Source: Comamonas sp. lk (GTDB lineage: Bacteria > Pseudomonadota > Gammaproteobacteria > Burkholderiales > Burkholderiaceae_C). From it: a stretch of 9,863 nucleotides of DNA. Shown here piece after piece: positions 1 through 5,072 of this stretch; the first letter of the stretch is position 1; every line of letters starts with the position of its first letter. Where the stretch lies: positions 1 through 9,863 of the forward strand of contig CAMDHL010000062.1 of assembly GCA_945898105.1 (NCBI GenBank), written 5' to 3'. The notes beneath the pieces are model-generated. The model had not been told where the DNA came from. It searched no databases and saw only the letters and a program-made list of their open reading frames with translations. The translations under genes and the position numbers were made by a program.

Positions 1-1
1 A

Positions 2-1669
2 GACTGGAATGTTCTAGCGCCCAGCAGCCATAGCGATCACTTTGCCCGCGAGCACTTGCCGCCGCATACTGAATGGCCGGTCTTCCAGGCGGAGTTGCCC
101 GAACTGCAGTATCCCGCCATCCTCAATTGCGGCGGCGAACTGGTGGACCGGCACGTGGCAGAGGGAAGGGGAGATCGCATTGCTATTCGCGGCATGGCGC
201 CTGGGCCTGCGGGACCGCAGGAGATCGCCTGGACCTATGCTGAGCTGAGCGCGCATTGCCATCGCATCGCCCAGGTACTGACCCAAGACATGGGCCTGGT
301 GCCTGGCAATCGGATTTTGCTGCGCGGCGCTAACACGCCGATGATGGCCGCCTGCTTTTTGGCGGCTTTGCAAGCCGGCTTGGTCGTGGTGCCCACCATG
401 CCCATGCTGCGTGCCACCGAGCTAGCCACCATCATCGCCAAAGCCCAGGTCAGTGCCGCTTTGTGCGACGCCGCATTGCTAGAAGAATTGCAGTTTTGCC
501 AAACACCCGGCCATGTGCAACACCAGCCGCTTTTGCAGCAAGTGCTGGCATTTCGCAGTGAGGCCGCAGATGGCTTGGAAGCGCGAATGCAAGCGCACAG
601 CGCCGATTGGACTCCGCACCCCACGAGCCGTGACGATGTGTGCCTGATTGCATTCACCAGCGGCACCACCGGAAAGCCCAAAGGCACCATGCATTTCCAC
701 CGCGACGTACTGGCGATGTGCGACTTGTTTCCGCGCCATGTACTGCACATGGGTGCGGACGATGTGGTCTGTGGCACGCCGCCGGTGGCATTTACCTTCG
801 GGCTCGGTGGCCTGCTGGCTTTTCCTTTGCGATTTGGTGCCAGCACTGTGTTGCTAGAGCGGCACACGCCTGAATCGCTTTTGCAAACCATCGCCAAGTA
901 CCGCGCCACGCAGTGCTACACCGCGCCCACCATGTACCGTCAAATGGCGGCGCTGGCAATTAATCACGACTTGTCCAGCTTGCAGCACCCGGTGAGCGCG
1001 GGTGAGGCCTTGCCCGACGCGACGCGTCAGGCCTGGAAGCAAGCGACCGGGCTGCAAATTGCCGATGGCATTGGCGGCACGGAAGTGATTCATATTTACA
1101 TCGCCAGCGCAGGCAGCGACGTGCGCGCTGGAAGCATCGGCAAAGTGGTGCCTGGCTATGAGGCACGCGTGGTGGATGCGCAGATGCAACCGGTGCCGCC
1201 GGGTACGCCGGGCCGACTGGCAGTGCGCGGGGCAACTGGTTGCCGCTATTTGGATGACCCGCGCCAACGCGACTATGTGGTCGGTGGCTGGAACCTGCCC
1301 GGCGATACTTTTGTGATGGACGCCGATGGTTATTTCAGCTACTGCGCCCGCAATGACGACATGATTATTTCGGCCGGTTACAACATCGCCGGGCCTGAGG
1401 TGGAAAGCGCCTTGTTGCTGCACCCGGCAGTGCTGGAATGCGCGGTGGTCGGAATGCCAGACGCTGAGCGCGGCCAGATTGTGCAGGCCTTTGTGGTGCT
1501 CAAGCCGGGGCACATTAGCGATGCAGCCATGGCCGTCGCTTTGCAAGAGCATGTGAAGCACAGCATCGCACCCTTTAAATATCCGCGCAAGCTGGAGTTT
1601 TCTGCATCACTCCCACGCACCGAAACCGGCAAATTGCAGCGCTTCAAGCTGCGTCAACTACAAAGTTAG
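2..1669 (+). CDS. Benzoate/2-aminobenzoate-type CoA ligase (AMP-forming), 5' partial
   Basis: An acyl/aryl-CoA synthetase of the adenylate-forming superfamily. It activates an aromatic acid to its CoA thioester through an acyl-adenylate in the cytoplasm. The frame is open to the window edge: the codons before position 56 read SDHFAREHLPP and match the family N-terminus, so the TTG at 56 is not the start and a few residues are missing. 555 residues are visible, close to full length. Counted from the first visible codon: the ATP-binding loop TSGTTGKPKG is at about 219-228, the IGGTE motif at about 357-361, the GDTFVMDADGYF hinge region at about 434-445, and the catalytic lysine in RTETGKLQR at about 544. 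The IGGTEVIHIYIAS block resembles benzoate and 2-aminobenzoate ligases, but the exact substrate cannot be read from sequence. The RidA-like gene follows after 8 nt, suggesting one operon. Confidence 0.9.
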   Translation, partial: DWNVLAPSSHSDHFAREHLPPHTEWPVFQAELPELQYPAILNCGGELVDRHVAEGRGDRIAIRGMAPGPAGPQEIAWTYAELSAHCHRIAQVLTQDMGLVPGNRILLRGANTPMMAACFLAALQAGLVVVPTMPMLRATELATIIAKAQVSAALCDAALLEELQFCQTPGHVQHQPLLQQVLAFRSEAADGLEARMQAHSADWTPHPTSRDDVCLIAFTSGTTGKPKGTMHFHRDVLAMCDLFPRHVLHMGADDVVCGTPPVAFTFGLGGLLAFPLRFGASTVLLERHTPESLLQTIAKYRATQCYTAPTMYRQMAALAINHDLSSLQHPVSAGEALPDATRQAWKQATGLQIADGIGGTEVIHIYIASAGSDVRAGSIGKVVPGYEARVVDAQMQPVPPGTPGRLAVRGATGCRYLDDPRQRDYVVGGWNLPGDTFVMDADGYFSYCARNDDMIISAGYNIAGPEVESALLLHPAVLECAVVGMPDAERGQIVQAFVVLKPGHISDAAMAVALQEHVKHSIAPFKYPRKLEFSASLPRTETGKLQRFKLRQLQS

Positions 1670-1677
1670 GACACCCC

Positions 1678-2073
1678 ATGTTTCAAACCTTGCAACCGCC
1701 CGGATGGGCTACGGCCAAAGGCTATTCCAACGGCATCGTGGCGCCGGGTCGGACCATATTTCTGGCCGGCATGATTGGCTGGAACGGTCAGTGTCAGTTT
1801 GAGAGTGACGATTTTGTCGTCCAGTGTCGCCAGGCCTTACAAAATATTGTCGATACCCTGGCTTGCGCTCAGGCAGGCCCGGAGCATGTGGTGCGCATGA
1901 CCTGGTACGTAACGGACAAGCAGGAATACCTGCGCCGCGCACGCGAGCTGGGCCGGGTGTACCAGGAGGTCATAGGGCGCCATTACCCGGTGATGACTTT
2001 GGTGCAGGTTGTGGCATTGCTGGAAGACCGCGCACAGGTGGAGATTGAAGCTACCGCTGTGCTGCCGGATTGA
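1678..2073 (+). CDS. RidA/YjgF/UK114-family protein without the catalytic arginine
   Basis: A 131-residue protein of the Rid family, whose members form trimers with active sites between subunits. The family signature is clear: VVRMTWYVTD at 71-80, YPVMTLVQVVAL at 103-114 and the VEIEATAV tail at 121-128. True RidA deaminates reactive enamine/imine intermediates using an arginine in a PARS-type motif. Here the aligned position is Met106 (PVMT), so classical imine deaminase activity is doubtful and the protein belongs to a non-archetypal Rid subgroup. The ATG lies 8 nt after the ligase stop, with AGGA overlapping that stop as the ribosome binding site, so the two are probably translated from one mRNA. 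From memory, Rid paralogs often sit beside 2-aminobenzoyl-CoA or salicylyl-CoA pathway genes, where they may process a ring-derived intermediate. That role is inferred. Confidence 0.88.
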   Translation: MFQTLQPPGWATAKGYSNGIVAPGRTIFLAGMIGWNGQCQFESDDFVVQCRQALQNIVDTLACAQAGPEHVVRMTWYVTDKQEYLRRARELGRVYQEVIGRHYPVMTLVQVVALLEDRAQVEIEATAVLPD

Positions 2074-2141
2074 TCGGCTGAGCGGCCGAACGGGTGATGC
2101 CTGACCTTGCCCGCTGAATGGGCAGCGCCAGTGGGGGCGCT
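2074..2141 (+). other. Two small stem-loops after the RidA-like gene
   Basis: Immediately after the RidA-like stop, TCGGC (2074-2078) can pair with GCCGA (2085-2089), with one added G-T pair inside. Further on, AGCGCC (2124-2129) can pair with GGCGCT (2136-2141) around a 6-nt loop. Neither is followed by a run of T, so neither is a convincing intrinsic terminator. They could slow transcription or mark the end of the ligase/Rid transcript, but the thioesterase could equally be read through. Low confidence. Confidence 0.25.
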
Positions 2142-2230
2142 ACCATTGGCATTTACCGGGGCTCGAAGGGCACCTACTTCTGACAAAACCGGGCCAACAA
2201 CACTAGGTATTGAAGAAAGGTTTTTGCGCC

Positions 2231-2944
2231 ATGCCGGACACCAACACGCGCGCGTCCTACCGTTTTTTCCATCGCTTGCGCGTGCGCTGGGCGGAGGTGG
2301 ATTTACAAAAAATCGTCTTCAATCCGCACTACCTGATGTACGTGGACACCGCCCTGGCCGACTACTGGCGTGCACTTGCGCTGCCGTATGAGCAAAGCCT
2401 ACATGCTATGGGTGGTGATTTATTTGTGCGCAAATCAACCCTGGAGTTTCACGCCTCGGCGGTATACGACGATGTACTCGATGTAGGTTTGCGCTGCGCC
2501 CGCGTTGGCAACAGTTCGCTGCAATTGGTGAGTGGTATTTTTCGTGGCGATGATTTACTTGTTGGCGCCGAACTGGTGTACGTGTTCGCCGACCCGGTAG
2601 CTAAAGTTTCTTTGCCTGTGCCCCAAATATTGCGCGATTTACTTACCCGCTTTGAACAGGGCGAATCGCCCGTGCGCGCCGCAGTGGGCGATTGGCAAAG
2701 TCTGCGCGAAGCGGTATGCAGTTTACGCACTCCCGAAGATCGGGATGCCCATGCGAAACACTGCGTGCTCTACAACGCGATGAACGAAGCCATTGCGTGC
2801 GGGCGTCTTGCGCTGGGCGCAGATCCGCAGGTCGACGGATTATTCGTCAGCCCCTTGCTGCGCGGTGCCGGATGGTCGCGCGTGGTGCGTCAGCATTTAA
2901 ATAACGAAATAACGCACACGCCTGAATCAGCCAACAATGTCTAA
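2231..2944 (+). CDS. Hotdog-fold acyl-CoA thioesterase (4HBT/YbgC type) with degenerate C-terminal GNAT remnant
   Basis: A 237-residue protein. Residues about 10-143 form a hotdog thioesterase of the 4-hydroxybenzoyl-CoA/YbgC/FadM type, which hydrolyses acyl- or aryl-CoA esters. The signature RVRWAEVDLQKIVFNPHYL places the probable catalytic Asp at 24. Residues about 150-222 resemble a GNAT acetyltransferase: HCVLYNAMNEAIACGRLAL, then an acetyl-CoA-loop-like LLRGAGWSRVV at 209-219. The GNAT part seems to lack about 15 residues near its start and everything after that loop, so it is probably inactive. The ATG at 2231 is preferred because GAAGAAAGG lies 10 nt upstream. A TTG at 2210 would add seven residues but overlaps that site. 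Lying downstream of an aryl-CoA ligase, it may release a product or a stalled CoA ester. The stop overlaps the convergent ygfZ stop. Confidence 0.85.
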   Translation: MPDTNTRASYRFFHRLRVRWAEVDLQKIVFNPHYLMYVDTALADYWRALALPYEQSLHAMGGDLFVRKSTLEFHASAVYDDVLDVGLRCARVGNSSLQLVSGIFRGDDLLVGAELVYVFADPVAKVSLPVPQILRDLLTRFEQGESPVRAAVGDWQSLREAVCSLRTPEDRDAHAKHCVLYNAMNEAIACGRLALGADPQVDGLFVSPLLRGAGWSRVVRQHLNNEITHTPESANNV

Positions 2945-3927
2945 ATGTCTTCCAGTAAAGCGTAGGGCAGCGCCAACATTTGCAGCGCGGGCCCATCGGG
3001 CTTAGCCGCGCGCAAACCGCCGCTGTCCGCCGCCTGGGTTTGCAGGCTGGCGATGCATAGCCAGCGCCCATCGGGCGCCTGAGCGGTTTGCACCACGGTG
3101 CCGCAGGACTGTTCCGGGTCTGATGCCGAAAACAATTCCTGCCCCACCATTAAGACTGGGCTGGCGGCTACCTCCCAAGAATCCAAAGTACGCAAGATGT
3201 ACGCGCGCCGTTTGAGCGTGCCACGGAACTGGCTGCGCGCCACCACTTCTTGGCCGGGGTAGCAGCCTTTTTTGAAATTCACGCCACCCACGGATTCGTA
3301 ATTCAACATCTGCGGCACAAAGGCCTCCATCACGGGTGCGCTGATCGTAGCAATACCGGAAAGCACTTCCCCTAAAGCCCAGTCTGCAGTGCTGCAGAGC
3401 GGCGCTTTTGGTGGTGCGCTGTTAGCGGCGCCTATCCAAAGTTGGCGGCGGGTTTGGTGCGCAGGGTACAGATCGATGACATGCGCGTCATCGACTTGCG
3501 CAGCGGTCCAGGCGGCGCTGTCCTGCAAGGCGATACAAGCTTCACCCATCAAGCCCCAGAGCGCGTACTCGCCGCTGGCGTCATGAAGCTTCACCTTGGC
3601 GCGCAGCACAAACATGGACAAGCGCTTTAGCGTGGCAGCCAGCAAATCGCGGCTGCAAATAAGCAGCAACTGTTCGTGCGGGCCATGTAAACCGATAAAG
3701 CTGGCCTGCATCCGTCCCTTGGCACTGCAATATGCCGCCAGGCGCGCATGATGTGCGTCCAGCAACAGGAAGTCGTTCGTTAGCTGGTTGTGGATGAAGC
3801 TGGCAGAGTCCGGGCCGGTCAGGGCAATGACACCCAAATGATCTAAAGGCGCAGCGCCTGAGGGCAAGGCATAGTCGGTCTTGGGAAGCGCGGCGGACTG
3901 GATAGAGGCGTTTGGGTCAGACAACAT
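2941..3927 (-). CDS. ygfZ: YgfZ, folate-binding Fe-S cluster assembly protein (GcvT-like)
   Basis: A 328-residue cytoplasmic protein of the YgfZ/CAF17 family, which uses a tetrahydrofolate-binding GcvT-like fold to support assembly or repair of certain [4Fe-4S] enzymes. The family hallmark KKGCYPGQEVVAR is at 219-231, with the conserved cysteine at 222. The N-terminal GcvT-like region contains LTGPDSASFIHNQLTND (36-52) and YCSAKGRMQ (66-74). Length is normal. ATG 3927 is the only upstream start in frame. It has no good Shine-Dalgarno directly before it; an AGGAG lies about 20 nt upstream inside a structured leader. The gene is transcribed leftward after the secreted-protein gene with a 90-nt gap, and ends tail-to-tail with the thioesterase (overlapping stops 2941-2944). 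In many relatives, as I recall, ygfZ is adjacent and divergent to mltG; here about 5 kb separates them. Confidence 0.93.
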   Translation of the reverse strand: MLSDPNASIQSAALPKTDYALPSGAAPLDHLGVIALTGPDSASFIHNQLTNDFLLLDAHHARLAAYCSAKGRMQASFIGLHGPHEQLLLICSRDLLAATLKRLSMFVLRAKVKLHDASGEYALWGLMGEACIALQDSAAWTAAQVDDAHVIDLYPAHQTRRQLWIGAANSAPPKAPLCSTADWALGEVLSGIATISAPVMEAFVPQMLNYESVGGVNFKKGCYPGQEVVARSQFRGTLKRRAYILRTLDSWEVAASPVLMVGQELFSASDPEQSCGTVVQTAQAPDGRWLCIASLQTQAADSGGLRAAKPDGPALQMLALPYALLEDI

Positions 3928-3934
3928 GGCGCAA

Positions 3935-3976
3935 TTATGCGTGCCAGCTCCTAACCCGCGCGCCTGTGCGGGTCAT
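3935..3976 (-). other. Possible 13-codon upstream ORF before ygfZ
   Basis: ATG at 3976 opens a short frame that encodes MTRTGARVRSWHA and stops at TAA 3937-3935, 7 nt before the ygfZ ATG. Its start lies in the internal loop of the nested stem-loop, and its body runs through both stems, so translating it would unfold the structure. It has only a weak possible ribosome binding site (GAGAG about 12 nt upstream), and such short frames arise by chance. Recorded as a possibility, not as an established gene. Confidence 0.2.
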
Positions 3977-3983
3977 GGCACGC
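3939..3983 (-). other. Nested inverted repeats in the ygfZ leader
   Basis: A perfect 8-nt inverted repeat, GCGTGCCA (3939-3946) and TGGCACGC (3976-3983), encloses a second perfect 6-nt repeat, ACCCGC (3954-3959) and GCGGGT (3968-3973). In the leftward transcript this forms a long stem with a 2/7-nt internal loop. The 7-nt side reads UAGGAGC, a Shine-Dalgarno-like sequence about 20 nt before the ygfZ ATG. No U-run follows, so it is not a standard intrinsic terminator. It could be a translational control element, a rho-dependent or processing signal at the end of the upstream four-gene unit, or a protein operator. The pairing is seen in the sequence; the function is unknown. Confidence 0.5.
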
Positions 3984-4017
3984 TTGTCTCTCGGCCCCCT
4001 GGCTGGGCAGCGTAGAC

Positions 4018-4392
4018 CTAGTCCACGATCAGACTGCAGCGCGCCTTGATCTTTTGAAAATCTGCTCGCTCATTGCACAGCTTGACCGCCAGTCGGGCGC
4101 CCTGGGCCGATGAACGCACATAGATGGAGCAGCTCAAGGCCATTTTCAGCCCGTCGGTACGGCTGTCAAAACCGGCGGCACAGTGGCCGTACTGGCCCAG
4201 GTTGGGCCGCTCGCGGGCATAAAGCTCTTGTAAAGAGCCGGGCAATTGCGAGGGCGAAGTTTTGGGAAATTCCTCGGCAATTACTGCCAACGGCATTGCG
4301 GCGAAGTACAGCCAAACTGCCAGCAGTGCGATGCTGCTGCGCAGGACCCCCTGCAGCCTACGAACAAGCGTATTGAGTGGTATGAATTGCAT
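4018..4392 (-). CDS. Small secreted four-cysteine protein of unknown function
   Basis: A 124-residue protein whose family I do not recognise. The N-terminus has arginines (RRLQGVLR, 11-18), a hydrophobic stretch at about 20-38 and a plausible signal peptidase I site after VIA (39), leaving a mature region of about 85 residues. The mature part holds exactly four cysteines (71, 88, 106, 119), which could form two disulfides in the periplasm. There are no internal repeats or obvious catalytic motifs. The ATG at 4392 lies 9 nt after the hemerythrin stop, with a modest AGG 4 nt ahead of it, so the two genes are probably cotranscribed. If exported, it would be the only envelope product of an otherwise cytoplasmic low-oxygen gene set. 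Coding status is supported by the signal peptide and tight spacing. Confidence 0.7.
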   Translation of the reverse strand: MQFIPLNTLVRRLQGVLRSSIALLAVWLYFAAMPLAVIAEEFPKTSPSQLPGSLQELYARERPNLGQYGHCAAGFDSRTDGLKMALSCSIYVRSSAQGARLAVKLCNERADFQKIKARCSLIVD

Positions 4393-4401
4393 GGTGCCTG
4401 G

Positions 4402-5013
4402 CTAGGTGGATGAAGGCCCCAGACCGATAGGTGCCGGAGCATGCATAGTAATACGGGTGAACAAGCGGTCGTACAACGGCTCGCGCGGGTATTTGCCGGT
4501 TAGCGGATTACCCTGTACCGAGAACGCGCTGTTGAGCGCCCTCCAGTCGCCATCGTCCAGGACTTGCAAGGCCTGCGCAAGCACAACTGTTTCTTCCAGC
4601 TGCATGTGCTGTAGATAAAAGTCCACGTAAGCTTTCAGAGCAATCTCAAAGCGAGCTCGACGCGAATCACCAAGTAATTCCCATGCCAATAACAGGTGCT
4701 GCATTTCCCGTACTTTGGACTCTGCTACCGCATGCTCATGGTTGAGCTGGCCCACTACTTCCCGCGCCACAGTGGAGCGCGCGGCCACGGTGGGAAAAAG
4801 CAATTCGCTTTCCTTGGTGTGATGCAGACGCTCGGGAAACTCATCCATGTAAAACAACATGGCGCGCATCACGTCAAAGAATCGCTCTGGTTGGTCTTGC
4901 GGGCCGCGTTGCACCATCATCATGCTGGAGCGCAACATCGCCGCCAGCGAGGCGTGCTCCTCCTGGATGATTCGGATACTAGTGTGCAGGGGTTTGGCTT
5001 GCGTTTCGGGCAT
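4402..5013 (-). CDS. Hemerythrin HHE-domain protein (non-haem diiron)
   Basis: A 203-residue, mostly helical protein with a hemerythrin-like cation-binding domain. Expected diiron ligands are visible: EEH (His20), HHTKE (His64 with Glu68 in an H-x3-E pattern), NHEH (His92/His94) and HMQLE (His136 with Glu140, again H-x3-E). Such domains bind O2 or NO, or support iron/NO stress responses; the ligand cannot be decided here. The start is ambiguous. ATG 5013 is used; a GTG at 5022 would add three residues and has a weak GGA 9 nt upstream, while ATG 5013 has no clear ribosome binding site. An FNR/ANR-type palindrome centred about 42 nt before ATG 5013 would put a class II transcription start almost at that ATG, which would make the mRNA nearly leaderless. 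It follows nrdJ and precedes the secreted-protein gene by 9 nt. Confidence 0.88.
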   Translation of the reverse strand: MPETQAKPLHTSIRIIQEEHASLAAMLRSSMMMVQRGPQDQPERFFDVMRAMLFYMDEFPERLHHTKESELLFPTVAARSTVAREVVGQLNHEHAVAESKVREMQHLLLAWELLGDSRRARFEIALKAYVDFYLQHMQLEETVVLAQALQVLDDGDWRALNSAFSVQGNPLTGKYPREPLYDRLFTRITMHAPAPIGLGPSST

Positions 5014-5048
5014 GCGCCGCACTGTCGCATGTCCATTGCAAATGTGGC

Positions 5049-5062
5049 TTGACTTACATCAA
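5049..5062 (-). promoter_or_regulatory. FNR/ANR/DNR-type box upstream of the hemerythrin gene
   Basis: On the minus strand the sequence reads TTGATGTAAGTCAA: half sites TTGAT and GTCAA with a 4-nt spacer. This is the ANR/DNR consensus form and differs by one base from E. coli FNR TTGAT-N4-ATCAA. It lies in the 50-60 nt gap between the nrdJ stop and the hemerythrin start. At class II spacing (22 bp) the -10 position reads GACAGT, which keeps only A2, A4 and T6 of TATAAT. It would let the hemerythrin and secreted-protein genes respond to low oxygen or NO separately from nrdJ. Confidence 0.6.
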
Positions 5063-5072
5063 ACGCTGTCGT

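Noticed and set aside
56..1669. TTG at 56 as the start of the CoA ligase
   Set aside because: The frame stays open to the window edge and the residues before it (SDHFAREHLPP) fit the family N-terminus.
2180..2210. CTGACA with a downstream TAGGTA as a promoter for the thioesterase
   Set aside because: The -35 is good but the -10 matches poorly at any acceptable spacing.
3934..3939. Minus-strand CATAAT as a -10 element giving leaderless ygfZ
   Set aside because: A good -10 match, but no -35 at 16-18 nt (GC-rich repeat there) and no TGn extension. Insufficient alone.
3928..3946. Minus-strand TGGCACG...TTGC resembling a sigma-54 -24/-12 promoter for ygfZ
   Set aside because: GG and GC are separated by 11 nt instead of the strict 10, and transcription would begin inside ygfZ after its ATG. 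TGGCACG is also explained as one arm of the inverted repeat.
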